A stretch of DNA of 32,462 bases from the NCBI GenBank assembly GCA_026710865.1, contig JAPOQG010000272.1, forward strand, positions 1-32,462, in the 5' to 3' direction. Position numbers and translations under genes: made by a program. The DNA comes from Acidimicrobiaceae bacterium. GTDB lineage: Bacteria > Actinomycetota > Acidimicrobiia > Acidimicrobiales > Aldehydirespiratoraceae. The notes below the pieces were generated by a model. It searched no databases. It was not told where the DNA came from and was given only the letters and a program-made list of their open reading frames with translations. Each line of letters starts with the position of its first letter. The first letter of the stretch is position 1. Shown here one piece after another: positions 1-7,340 of this stretch.

Positions 1-1
1 C

Positions 2-160
2 GTCCGAACAGAATTGGCCGACCTCATGTCCGACGATCTCGGAAGGGCCAAGGGCGAGTGGACCGAACGTTCAGCCCGCAAGGGTTCCCACGCCGATCCC
101 GATCCGGCTGAACAGGTGGCCCGTATCGTCTCACCCATCGAAGGAGGCGGCTGCGCTTGA
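2..160 (+). CDS. 3' end of an unidentified gene (partial)
   Basis: An open frame enters from the left edge and ends at TGA 158-160, giving 52 residues that finish in ...ARIVSPIEGGGCA. The composition is hydrophilic and charged (ELADLMSDDLGRAKGEW early on) with no membrane segment. I do not recognise the family. It is taken as coding because the frame is open from the edge and its codons use G/C in the third position like the neighbouring genes. The alternative is a chance open frame in GC-rich DNA. The next gene-like material on the right is a degraded fragment on the other strand. Confidence 0.35.
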   Translation, partial: VRTELADLMSDDLGRAKGEWTERSARKGSHADPDPAEQVARIVSPIEGGGCA

Positions 161-170
161 CCCAGCCCCT

Positions 171-415
171 TCAAATTGAGGTGGACACCCGCCAGTCCGG
201 GTCGACCGCGACGGTGTTATAGGACAGGTTCGCCAGATTGCCGGCGCGGTCGTGGATTTCGCCGCCGTTGAGGCGCAGGCTGTTGGCGTCTCGGTTCCGA
301 GGGCCACCATGATGCCCTGGAGTCCATGTCTCCGGGACGGAGCGTGTAGCTCGAGCAGGTCAGCGTCACCGGCGCATGGGACGAGTGGATCACCTTCTTC
401 TGCGACGCGCTCGCA
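171..415 (-). pseudogene. Frameshifted remnant of a bacterial Ig-like (SwmB-type) repeat protein
   Basis: Read on the minus strand, pieces of one repeat appear in different frames. VTLTCSSYTLRPGDMDS is encoded around 372-320, then GIMVALG follows in another frame, and DANSLRLNGGEIHDRAGN continuing to ...VAVDPDWRVSTSI lies at 290-174, ending at TGA 173-171. The sequence LNGGxIxDxAGN following YTLxPGDxDSxGI is the signature I associate with calcium-dependent Ig-like/SwmB repeats of large secreted adhesins. At least two frameshifts separate the pieces and no start is visible, so this is a decayed gene end. The identification is from memory of the motif. The frame changes are seen directly. Confidence 0.5.
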
Positions 416-461
416 TCGCAGGCGGCAGATGGAGTTCAAACGGTCGCCCCGGTCGTGAAGC

Positions 462-1487
462 TCAGCCTTGTACCGGGGTGCGCCAGCCGAACAGGTCCGG
501 GGCTGCTCCCACCTGGATGTCCACCAGTGCCTGGCGCAGCCTCATGGTGTTGCGGCCCGGCTGGCCGTCGCCGACGGTGAGCGTCGTGTCGTCGCGGATG
601 ATGGTGCCCACCGGCGCCAGCACCGCGGCGGTCCCCGACAGGAAGGCCTCGCCCCGCTCGGCCCAATCGATCAGTTCGTCGGGAGTGATCGTCCGCTCCT
701 CCACCTCGTAGCCCAGATGCCGGGCGAGCTCGATCACCGACACCCGGGTGACGCCGTGCAGGAACGACTCGTCCAGGCTGCGGGTGATGACCCGTTCGTC
801 ATCGGCGAGGAAGAAGTTCGCGGCGCCCGTCTCGGTGATGTCGCCGCCGGTGGCGAAGAGAATCTGATCGATGGCCTCGTTGCCGGCCATCGAGTCCAGC
901 GTCACCCCCAGCGCCATCGCGTAGTTCGCGCCGCACTTGATCATGCCGAACTGGGGCACGGTCCGGGGGATGGACGTCTCCACCAGCAGGGTGAGCGGCC
1001 GCACGCCGCCCTTGAAGTAGTCGCCGACCGGGCTGTTGACCACATACAGCAGCGCGCTGCGGGTCGGGCGGGCCGCGGCGCCGATGTCGGGATCGGTCCC
1101 GATGAGGGTCGGGCGGATGTACAGCGAGCCCGGCGGATCGGGAACCTCGGCCGCGTTGGCCTCCACCGCGTCGATGACCATCTGGCGCAGCGTGTCCTTC
1201 TCGACACGGGGCAGCCTCAGCAGGGCCGCACTGCTGACCATCCGCTCAACATGGCTGTCGAGCCGGAACACGGCCAGCGATCCGTCGCGCTGGCGGTGGG
1301 CCTTGAGGCCCTCGAAGATTGCGCTGCCGTAGTGCAGCACGTGCGCGGCGGGGCTGATCGCCAGGTCCCCGTACGGCTCGGGCGTCCCGCTATAGACGTA
1401 TGGACCGCCGTCGGCGCGGGCGGTGGTCATCCAGTCGCAGGAGATGGTCCCGAAGGGGACGCTGAACGGATCAGGTTTGCCGGTCAC
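462..1487 (-). CDS. ilvE: Branched-chain amino acid aminotransferase
   Basis: A fold-type IV PLP enzyme that reversibly transaminates leucine, isoleucine and valine with 2-oxoglutarate in the cytoplasm. The 341 residues match the usual long-form length. The N-terminal block HYGSAIFEGLKA (about 52-63) is typical of IlvE, and MIKCGANYA carries the PLP Schiff-base lysine at about K184. Further family blocks are SLYIRPTLIGTD (121-132) and the PLP-phosphate-binding GDITETGAANFF. The start is GTG at 1487, preceded by a GGGAG ribosome site. The gene stands alone, with a LuxR regulator upstream in the same orientation about 100 bp away. That spacing suggests separate transcription, and nothing ties it directly to the amine genes. 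Confidence 0.93.
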   Translation of the reverse strand: MTGKPDPFSVPFGTISCDWMTTARADGGPYVYSGTPEPYGDLAISPAAHVLHYGSAIFEGLKAHRQRDGSLAVFRLDSHVERMVSSAALLRLPRVEKDTLRQMVIDAVEANAAEVPDPPGSLYIRPTLIGTDPDIGAAARPTRSALLYVVNSPVGDYFKGGVRPLTLLVETSIPRTVPQFGMIKCGANYAMALGVTLDSMAGNEAIDQILFATGGDITETGAANFFLADDERVITRSLDESFLHGVTRVSVIELARHLGYEVEERTITPDELIDWAERGEAFLSGTAAVLAPVGTIIRDDTTLTVGDGQPGRNTMRLRQALVDIQVGAAPDLFGWRTPVQG

Positions 1488-1585
1488 TCGGACTCCCTTC
1501 GAGACGACCGCATTTGTATAGCCGAACTCTTCGCAGGAAGCGCGCGCAGGTGCTTGCGCCCGGGTGATCCGGGCTCGCTCTCGCG

Positions 1586-2266
1586 CTACGGCCAGTCGAG
1601 GAGTCCGAGCCGGACTGCGGTTACGACCGCCTCCAGCTTGGTGGTCGCATCGAGCTTCTCGCGGAAATTGCGAATGTGGTTGAGCACCGTGTGGGAGCTG
1701 ATGGCGAGTTGCCGGGAGATCTCGGGTGTCGAGCGGCCCAGCGCCACCAGGCGCAGCACCTCCAGTTCCCTGCGGGTCAGCTCGGGCACTCGCGCGGAGT
1801 CCGGCGCCGCAGCCGGACGATCCGACACGACGTCGGCTCCTCGCCGCGCCAGACCCTCGCGCACCGAGTCGGCGGCCGCCTCGGGGGATTCGCTCTCAGA
1901 GCTGTCGTGGATCACGTGCACGATCACGGGAGCGTCGTTGCCCTGGCCCGCAACCACCATGGGCGTGACCGAGACCTGCCTGCGCTCGCCGGACGAGCAA
2001 AGCATCCGCACATCCACTGCGCCTGGGACCTCCCCCGCCTTCAGCGCGCGCATGGACGGGCAGCCCTGCAGGCACCCGGCGACGATGCTGCCCGGGCTGA
2101 GACCGGCCAGCACGTCGTAGCACCTGCGCCCAAGGACCTGCTCCGCAGAGAACCCCAGGATCCGCTGCGCGGCCTGGTTCCAGGACACGATGGTCTGGTC
2201 GACGGACACTGCATAGGCGCCGACGTGAGTCGATTCCAGCAGCCGGAACACGTCGCCCGAGGTCAC
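1586..2266 (-). CDS. PAS-domain LuxR-type transcriptional regulator
   Basis: A single-chain sensor-regulator of 226 residues. Residues ~5-125 form a PAS domain (VGAYAVSVDQTIVSWNQAAQ, then GFSAEQVLGRRCYDVL). Residues ~160-225 form a LuxR/GerE helix-turn-helix (LTRRELEVLRLVALGRSTPE, then AISSHTVLNHIRNFREKL). The PAS part has cysteines at 49, 65 and 69 (C-x15-C-x3-CP), a spacing I have seen in PAS-LuxR proteins. It could bind metal or sense redox, but that is inference. There is no receiver domain, so phosphorylation control is unlikely. It is transcribed divergently from a tetR gene. Its start is GTG at 2266 with a weak ribosome site. The target genes are unknown; ilvE is the next gene downstream. 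Confidence 0.85.
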   Translation of the reverse strand: MTSGDVFRLLESTHVGAYAVSVDQTIVSWNQAAQRILGFSAEQVLGRRCYDVLAGLSPGSIVAGCLQGCPSMRALKAGEVPGAVDVRMLCSSGERRQVSVTPMVVAGQGNDAPVIVHVIHDSSESESPEAAADSVREGLARRGADVVSDRPAAAPDSARVPELTRRELEVLRLVALGRSTPEISRQLAISSHTVLNHIRNFREKLDATTKLEAVVTAVRLGLLDWP

Positions 2267-2412
2267 AAGCTCGCCGCTCGCTGTGAGGCCGCAGACCGGA
2301 GAGACAAGGAACCGCGTCGAGCGGGCGGCGTCATCGAACGACTCTAGATCAACCGCCGGTGCCCACGACAGGCCCGGCGATCATCGGAGCCGCGCGAAGG
2401 TTGCGCGCGATT

Positions 2413-2442
2413 CGTATCTGACATGAACATGTTAGATACGAT
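2413..2442 (+). promoter_or_regulatory. Palindromic operator over a leaderless -10 element of tetR
   Basis: An inverted repeat of 13-bp arms around a 2-bp centre spans 2413-2440 (arms CGTATCTGACATG and CATGTTAGATACG, one mismatch). A TACGAT -10 hexamer lies at 2437-2442, only 6 nt before the ATG at 2449, so the transcript would start at or next to the A of the start codon. A TetR dimer bound here would cover the promoter, the classical arrangement for autorepression. The palindrome could also influence the divergent LuxR gene. Confidence 0.75.
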
Positions 2443-2448
2443 CCCTGT

Positions 2449-3054
2449 ATGGCTGCTGAGGGCCGACTCTCCGCTGATGACTGGATCACGGCCGGCCTCG
2501 AGGTCCTCGTGGAAGGCGGCGTCACCGCAGTCAGGATCCTGCCGATCTCCAAGAGACTGGGCGTGACGAGAGGCAGCTTCTACTGGCACTTCACGGGCCG
2601 GGAAGCGCTGCTGGGCGGGCTGCTGGACGCCTGGGAGGACAAGAACACCACCGCAGTCGTGCAGGCCGCCACCGCTCCGGGGACGCTCATCGACCGGTAC
2701 ATCGCCTTGTCGCAGCTCTGGCTCGGGTGTTTGGACTTCGATCCGCGACTGGAGGTGGCCGTGAGGGAATGGAGCCGCCACGATCCTGCCGTGCTCGAGA
2801 AGCTGAGAGCGGCCGACGAGCGGCGCTTGGCCGCCTTGGCGGAGATGATCGAACCCGAGGGCCACGACCCAGCGATGACGCGATACCGGGCCCGCACCAT
2901 CTACCGCATGCAAATGGGATGGCACGAAGGTGTCGACACGTCCACCGCCGCCAAGGCTGCGACCCCGGCGGCCTACTTCGAGATCTTCTTGGGCCGCGCT
3001 CCCACCGCATCCGAGCGCGAGGCCATCGAAGCCGGCATCTGCGCAGCCTCGTAG
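2449..3054 (+). CDS. TetR/AcrR-family transcriptional regulator
   Basis: A 201-residue DNA-binding repressor. The N-terminal three-helix HTH is at ~8-55, with the recognition-helix motif LGVTRGSFYWHFTGREALL typical of TetR proteins. The C-terminal ligand-binding/dimer domain (~60-195) is tryptophan- and arginine-rich (SQLWLGCLDFDPRLEVAVREW). The ATG at 2449 is chosen because the -10 hexamer ends 6 nt upstream and the palindromic operator lies immediately before it. No ribosome site is present, which is consistent with leaderless translation. The ligand cannot be told from sequence. No efflux pump or oxidoreductase neighbours it, so the regulon probably lies elsewhere beyond autoregulation. 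Confidence 0.88.
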   Translation: MAAEGRLSADDWITAGLEVLVEGGVTAVRILPISKRLGVTRGSFYWHFTGREALLGGLLDAWEDKNTTAVVQAATAPGTLIDRYIALSQLWLGCLDFDPRLEVAVREWSRHDPAVLEKLRAADERRLAALAEMIEPEGHDPAMTRYRARTIYRMQMGWHEGVDTSTAAKAATPAAYFEIFLGRAPTASEREAIEAGICAAS

Positions 3055-3074
3055 GCCGCGAGGCTGCCAGGGCG

Positions 3075-3080
3075 TACACT
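3075..3080 (+). promoter_or_regulatory. Candidate -10 element (TACACT) of the tRNA gene
   Basis: TACACT lies 12 nt before the first base of the tRNA, placing a transcription start about 5-6 nt upstream of the mature 5' end. The -35 match is poor. Confidence 0.45.
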
Positions 3081-3092
3081 GGTGCTTCCCCA

Positions 3093-3167
3093 GCGCTCGT
3101 AGCTCAATTTGGATAGAGCATCTGACTACGGATCAGAAGGTTGGGGGTTCGAGTCCCTTCGAGCGCG
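3093..3167 (+). tRNA. tRNA-Arg (anticodon ACG)
   Basis: A complete cloverleaf is visible. The acceptor stem is GCGCTCG (3093-3099) with CGAGCGC (3160-3166), discriminator G3167. The D stem is GCTC/GAGC. The anticodon stem is TCTGA/TCAGA around loop CTACGGA, with anticodon ACG at 3128-3130. The T arm is GGGGG-TTCGAGT-CCCTT. ACG (wobble A34, normally edited to inosine) reads CGU/CGC/CGA arginine codons. No CCA is encoded. It sits in the short gap between tetR and the convergent EF-G-like gene. Confidence 0.95.
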
Positions 3168-3208
3168 CTGAGAGGTCGAGCGAACAGGCGGGACGGCGCG
3201 GTCGCGGA

Positions 3209-5254
3209 TCAGTCGTCGGCGGCCATGACTCTGGCCAGCAGGGCGTGCGGCAGCGGCTGGTAGTCGTGGTGCTGGGCGCTGAACGTGCCGGTGCCGCCGG
3301 TCATCGACCGCAGGTCGATCACGTAGCTGAGGATCTCCGAGGTCGGCACATGGGCGTGAATCACGCTCGTGCCGGCGGCCGAGCCCGGCTCCGTGCCGAA
3401 CACCTGGCCCCGCCGGGAGTTCAGGTCGCCGAGCACGTCGCCCTGGTAGGCGTCGGGAACCTCGACGTGGACCTCGCTGACCGGCTCCAGCACCGCGCTG
3501 CCGACCTGCTCCACCGCCTGCTTGAGGGCGTGGGAGCCGGCGATCTTGAAGCTCATCTCCGAGGAGTCCACCGAATGGTGCTTGCCGTCGTAGCACACCG
3601 CCCGCAGATCCACCATCGGGAACCCGTGGCGGCCGCCGTTGGCCATCGCCTCCTCTATGCCCGCTCCCACTGCGGGGATCAGGCCCCGGGGGATGGCGCC
3701 CCCGGTCACCTCGCTGTCGAACTCGTAGCCGGAGCCCCGTGTCAGGGGCTCGAACCGGACCATGGCCACGGCGAACTGCCCGTGGCCGCCGCTCTGCTTC
3801 TTGTGCTTGGCCTCCACGTCGGCCGGCCGGGGCAGCGTCTCCAGGTACGCGATCTTCATGTTCTCGATCTCGAAGTCGATCCCCATGCGGGCCAGGCGGG
3901 CTCGCACCACCCGGAGGTGGGCCTCGCCGGCACCCGACAGCACGGTCTGGCGGGTGGTGGCGTCCTGGCGGATCACGAGGCTGGGATCCTCGGTGGCGAA
4001 GCGGCGCAGCGCGGAGGCCAGCTTGTCCTCCTGGGCCGGAGCCGAGGCGTGGATGGCCACACCGTAGACCGGAGTCGGCGGCGGCGTCATCGGCACGCTC
4101 AGCGCGCTGTCGTCGGCCAGTGTGTCGCCGGTGCGCACGTCTCCGAGCTTGGTGGCGGCCACGATGTCGCCGGCCGCGACCTGGCTCACCGCCTGATGCT
4201 CGGCGCCGGTGAACGACATCAGGTTGTGGAGCCGCTCCTTGTCGGCGGTGCGGCTGTTCACCAGCGTGTCGTTGGCCCGGATCGTGCCCGACAGGACCTT
4301 CATGAACGAGATCTGACCCAGGAAGTCGTCGATCCTGGTCTTGAACACCAGAGCCACCGGCGAGCCGGAGGCATCCATGGCCACCTCGACGGGCTCGGAG
4401 TGGCGGACCCCCTCGGCCGGGCCCGACTCGCCCGGCGCCGGGCCGACCCGGCAGATGAAGTCCAGCAGGCGGTCCACGCCGATCGGCTTGGCCGCCGAAC
4501 CGCACAGCACCGGGAACACGCTGCGATGGTCGACGGCGTCGTGGATCAGCCGCTGCAGTTGCTCCTCGCTGGGCTCGGTGCCCTCCAGGTACTGCTCCAG
4601 GAGCTCGTCGTCGCCCTCCACGACTCCCTCGACCAGCTGGATGTGGCCGTCGGAGACGTCGTCGGCGAGGTCGTCGGGGACGGCAGCGCCGGCCGAGGTG
4701 CCGCTGCTGTAGTCGAGGGCGCCGTCGCCCACGAGGTCGGCGATGCCGTGGAAGGAGGCCTCCGCGCCCAGCGGGAGCTGCACCGCCTCGACATGGGCAC
4801 CGAAATGCGACTGCACCGACTCGAGGGTGCGCTCGAACGACGAGCGCTCGCGGTCGAGGCCGTTCACGAACACCATGCGGGGCAGGCCCAGACGCTCGGC
4901 GTGGCGCCACATGACCTGGTCCTGGGCCTGGACCCCGGACACGGCATCCACCACGAACACGGCCAGGTCGGCGGCGTGCATGCCGTTGACCGCCTCGCCC
5001 ACGAAGTCGGTGTAGCCCGGCGTGTCGATGATGTTGATCCTGTGGTCGCGCCAGTCGAACGACGCCACCGACAGGCTCAGGCTCTGGTGGCGAGCCTTCT
5101 CCTCGGGATCGTGGTCGCATTGGGCGGTGCCGTCGTCGACACGGCCCATGCGGCTCACCACACCGGCCCGGTACAGCATCGCCTCGGCCAGGGTGGTCTT
5201 GCCGTTGCCGTTGTGGCCGACGAGGACGACGTTTCTGATGGGTTGCGACGACAC
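3209..5254 (-). CDS. EF-G-like translational GTPase (EF-G2 type)
   Basis: A 681-residue paralogue of elongation factor G. The G1 loop is GHNGNGKTT (near residue 12), G3 is DTPGYTDF, and the G5-like motif is CGSA. It also has the domain II-V architecture, including the domain IV stretch KHKKQSGGHGQFAVAMVRF and a C-terminal domain with RRGQVFGTEPG. The canonical EF-G G2 box is altered, as is usual for EF-G2/EF-G-like proteins, whose job is poorly defined and which need not replace EF-G. The G4 motif, normally NKxD, reads NGLD at about residues 131-134, losing the guanine-stacking lysine. GTG 5254 is chosen because GGAGGG stands 9 nt upstream. An ATG at 5305 is in frame but overlaps a candidate promoter. 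Convergent with tRNA-Arg. Confidence 0.9.
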   Translation of the reverse strand: MSSQPIRNVVLVGHNGNGKTTLAEAMLYRAGVVSRMGRVDDGTAQCDHDPEEKARHQSLSLSVASFDWRDHRINIIDTPGYTDFVGEAVNGMHAADLAVFVVDAVSGVQAQDQVMWRHAERLGLPRMVFVNGLDRERSSFERTLESVQSHFGAHVEAVQLPLGAEASFHGIADLVGDGALDYSSGTSAGAAVPDDLADDVSDGHIQLVEGVVEGDDELLEQYLEGTEPSEEQLQRLIHDAVDHRSVFPVLCGSAAKPIGVDRLLDFICRVGPAPGESGPAEGVRHSEPVEVAMDASGSPVALVFKTRIDDFLGQISFMKVLSGTIRANDTLVNSRTADKERLHNLMSFTGAEHQAVSQVAAGDIVAATKLGDVRTGDTLADDSALSVPMTPPPTPVYGVAIHASAPAQEDKLASALRRFATEDPSLVIRQDATTRQTVLSGAGEAHLRVVRARLARMGIDFEIENMKIAYLETLPRPADVEAKHKKQSGGHGQFAVAMVRFEPLTRGSGYEFDSEVTGGAIPRGLIPAVGAGIEEAMANGGRHGFPMVDLRAVCYDGKHHSVDSSEMSFKIAGSHALKQAVEQVGSAVLEPVSEVHVEVPDAYQGDVLGDLNSRRGQVFGTEPGSAAGTSVIHAHVPTSEILSYVIDLRSMTGGTGTFSAQHHDYQPLPHALLARVMAADD

Positions 5255-5301
5255 GCTCGATGACCCTCCCTCTAATGGACCTGCGCACGCAAGGGACGCC
5301 G

Positions 5302-5307
5302 ACACTA
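5302..5307 (-). promoter_or_regulatory. Candidate -10 (TAGTGT) for the EF-G-like gene
   Basis: TAGTGT on the minus strand lies about 48 nt upstream of the GTG start and overlaps the alternative upstream ATG, which argues against that ATG being used. No convincing -35 is present. Confidence 0.3.
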
Positions 5308-5310
5308 ACC

Positions 5311-5341
5311 GGGCCGCGCCTCAAAAGGCCAGCGCGGTCCC
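5311..5341 (-). terminator. GC-rich hairpin after the ferredoxin gene
   Basis: GGGCCGCGC (5311-5319) pairs with GCGCGGTCCC (5332-5341) apart from one bulge, leaving a 12-nt loop. It follows the ferredoxin stop on the minus strand. No U-tract follows, so it is at best a weak or factor-assisted terminator. Confidence 0.35.
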
Positions 5342-5357
5342 ACCGAAGAGGCGCCGG

Positions 5358-5555
5358 TCAGTCCTCGATGATCTCCACCGCGTACTCGGGGCAGTTGTCG
5401 TAGGCCAGCCGGGCCTTGTCCTCGAGCTCCGGCGGCACCCGGCCGTCACCGATCTCGAAGGCGGTGCCCTCGTCGTCCACATCGAACAGCTCGGGCGCCA
5501 GCATGTAGCAGCGGTTGTGGCCCTGGCAGGCCGCCTGCTCGACGTGGACCCTCAT
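5358..5555 (-). CDS. Small 3Fe-4S ferredoxin
   Basis: A 65-residue soluble electron carrier of the single-cluster actinobacterial type. The cluster ligands are C10 and C16 in ACQGHNRC and C55 in NCPEYA (C-x5-C-x38-C). The position where a fourth cysteine would sit in 4Fe-4S ferredoxins is histidine (H13), as in the 3Fe-4S partners of cytochromes P450. It begins MRVHVEQ and contains the family block LAPELFDVDDEG. ATG 5555 has a GAGG ribosome site a few bases upstream. It lies 150 bp downstream of the mttB-like gene on the same strand, so it could serve an amine-oxidising enzyme of that operon. No P450 is present in the window. Confidence 0.9.
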   Translation of the reverse strand: MRVHVEQAACQGHNRCYMLAPELFDVDDEGTAFEIGDGRVPPELEDKARLAYDNCPEYAVEIIED

Positions 5556-5707
5556 AATGCCTCCTCGCTGGTCGGTTCGAGCCGAGCTTACGGCAGTCGG
5601 GCGCCGAAGGCGGTAGCGCCTCGCGGCGCAGCGCTGTCATTCCCGCTCTTGTTCGCTTCGCTCACGGGCCGCTCGGGCCACGGCCTCGCTCAGCTCGGCC
5701 TCAGGGC

Positions 5708-7246
5708 TTACGGCAGGCGGATCGGGAAGGCAGCCCTGAGGCGGGCGTCCACGTCGCCGGAGATGTGGCCGGGCCGGTGCTCGGCCAGCACCCGCTGCAC
5801 GTGCTCGTGGGCCCGGGCCCGGGAGTCCTTGGAGCCGGCGTCCATCCAGTTGTCGGGCGTGTCGCGGTCGCCGATCTCCGGGTACACGTACTCGCGCTGC
5901 ATCAGCTCCAGAGTCTGGGGCGAGCCCAGGAAGTGGCCCGGACCTGCGACCACATCGGCGATGAGCTCCGCCGACAGGGTCTCGGTGTCGACCTCGATGC
6001 CCCGCACGGTGCGGTTGATCGATCCGAGCATGTCGTTGTCGATCACCAGGGCCTCCAGCGAGCAGCTCAGGATGCTGGCCAGCATCCCGGCCGACTCGTA
6101 CACCAGGTTCGCCCCCGCCTGACCGGCCAGCACGATGTTGATGCCCTTCTCGTAGCCGGCCTGGTTGTCGGGGACCTTCGAGTCGGCCATACCCGCGGCC
6201 ACCCCCGACGGCAGACCGATCCAGTTGACCAGCTGGGCCGCGGCCGCGTTGAGGATGCCCTCCTCCCCGGAGCCGCCGCTCATGGCCCCGGTGCGCAGAT
6301 CCGACACGAACGGCCACATGCCCATCACGCACGGGTGGCCCGGGCTCAGCAGGTTCACCCCGGTCAGCGCAGCCAGGCACTCGGCCAGGGCCTGGGCCAG
6401 CGAACCGGCCAGGGCCGCCGGGGAGGTGGCCCCGGCCTGCCCGGCCGACAGCAGGTTGATGGGCATGCCCGTCTCGACCTGGGCCACCATGGCGCGAGCC
6501 GACTCCTCCGCGAAGCGCAGCGGCGGCACCACGAACGTGTTGTTGGCCGCCACGAAGGGCCGCTTGCGGAACTCGCCCTCGCCGCCTAGGGCCATGTCGT
6601 ACATGTCCACCGTCTCGTAGACGTGCTCGCGCTCGAACCAGGACGTGCCGATGGGCTTGGTGGTGCCGGCCATGGCCGCGTAGGCGGTGTTGAGATCGAG
6701 CAGCCGGGCGTCCTCCATGTCGCGGGCCACCACAGTGCGGACGAAGAAGTGGATGTTGTCGAGGGTGTCGACGAGCCGGGCGCAGTCGTACACGTCGACC
6801 GCGGTGGACGGCCGGAACGTCGCCATCTCGTGGTCGTACATGAGGACGGCCGCGCCGGCGGTGCCGAAGTGGACCCGGTCGCCGCCCACGGTGATGGACC
6901 GGTCGTCGTCGAACCCGTGCCAGACCCACTCCTTGGCCGCGGTGGCGATGGCTCCCTCGACCACGCCCCTGGGGTAGTGGAGGCGCTCGGCGTCGTCGAC
7001 GTGGCCGCCGGCGGCGGTGACCACGTCCACGAACTCCTCGATGGGCGAGCCCATGCCGACGTCTTCGAGCAAGCTGAGGGCGGTGTCGTAGACCTGCTGC
7101 ATGTCGGACTCGCTCAGGGGCGCGAACTTGCCTCCGGGCAGCCCGGGACGCACCGGCCGGGCATCGACCTCCAGCGGAGCCTGGCGAGCGGCGATGCGGC
7201 CCGCCCGTCCCCCGCCGCGACGGCGGCCTCCTGGTTGGTCAGCCAT
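5708..7246 (-). CDS. mttB: MttB-family (trimethylamine methyltransferase-like) methyltransferase, non-pyrrolysine
   Basis: A 512-residue TIM-barrel methyltransferase of the MttB superfamily. Characterised non-pyrrolysine members (MtgB for glycine betaine, MtpB for proline betaine, MtcB for carnitine) move a methyl group from a quaternary amine to a corrinoid protein. The whole frame is read without an in-frame amber codon, so this is not the pyrrolysine TMA enzyme. Recognisable blocks include the N-terminal LSLLEDVGMGSP, AGTTKPIGTSW, and the glycine-rich C-terminal half around AGQAGATSPAALAG. A basic, low-complexity N-terminus (~1-25) precedes the domain. The start is ATG 7246 with GAGGGAGG upstream. 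It follows a DMGDH-like gene in the same operon. No corrinoid protein or reactivase is seen nearby, so the substrate and acceptor are open. Confidence 0.88.
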   Translation of the reverse strand: MADQPGGRRRGGGRAGRIAARQAPLEVDARPVRPGLPGGKFAPLSESDMQQVYDTALSLLEDVGMGSPIEEFVDVVTAAGGHVDDAERLHYPRGVVEGAIATAAKEWVWHGFDDDRSITVGGDRVHFGTAGAAVLMYDHEMATFRPSTAVDVYDCARLVDTLDNIHFFVRTVVARDMEDARLLDLNTAYAAMAGTTKPIGTSWFEREHVYETVDMYDMALGGEGEFRKRPFVAANNTFVVPPLRFAEESARAMVAQVETGMPINLLSAGQAGATSPAALAGSLAQALAECLAALTGVNLLSPGHPCVMGMWPFVSDLRTGAMSGGSGEEGILNAAAAQLVNWIGLPSGVAAGMADSKVPDNQAGYEKGINIVLAGQAGANLVYESAGMLASILSCSLEALVIDNDMLGSINRTVRGIEVDTETLSAELIADVVAGPGHFLGSPQTLELMQREYVYPEIGDRDTPDNWMDAGSKDSRARAHEHVQRVLAEHRPGHISGDVDARLRAAFPIRLP

Positions 7247-7340
7247 GGGCCTCGCCTCCCTCTACTCGATCAGCTCCATGAAATCGACGCAGTTCTCCAC
7301 ACATATGGTGGTCAATCAAGTCGATTTCGACCGTGGTCAT
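7239..7340 (-). CDS. 33-codon ORF bridging the DMGDH-like and mttB genes
   Basis: It starts at an ATGA overlap with the DMGDH-like stop (7340-7337), and its TGA (7241-7239) lies inside the second and third codons of mttB. The peptide begins MTTVEIDLIDHHMCGELRRF. The 3' part contains the mttB ribosome site (GAGGGAGG). This double overlap would carry ribosomes from one gene to the next, so it may be a coupling ORF rather than a functional peptide. A perfect 9-bp inverted repeat, GAAATCGAC (7280-7288) with GTCGATTTC (7320-7328), lies within it. I see no secure homology. A faint likeness to a racemase N-terminus (IDxHxxGE) is not enough for a call. Confidence 0.35.
   Translation of the reverse strand: MTTVEIDLIDHHMCGELRRFHGADRVEGGEAHG

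Noticed and set aside
3126-5324. Very long open frames on both strands across the EF-G-like gene
   Set aside because: They are shadows of a GC-rich coding region: arginine/glycine/histidine-rich, no domains. The EF-G frame explains the region.
5708-7246. Pyrrolysine-containing trimethylamine methyltransferase
   Set aside because: The frame contains no in-frame TAG, and no pyrrolysine machinery is present in the window.
7239-7340. N-terminal remnant of a proline-racemase-family enzyme
   Set aside because: Only a few residues (IDxHxxGE-like) resemble the family start and nothing downstream supports it.
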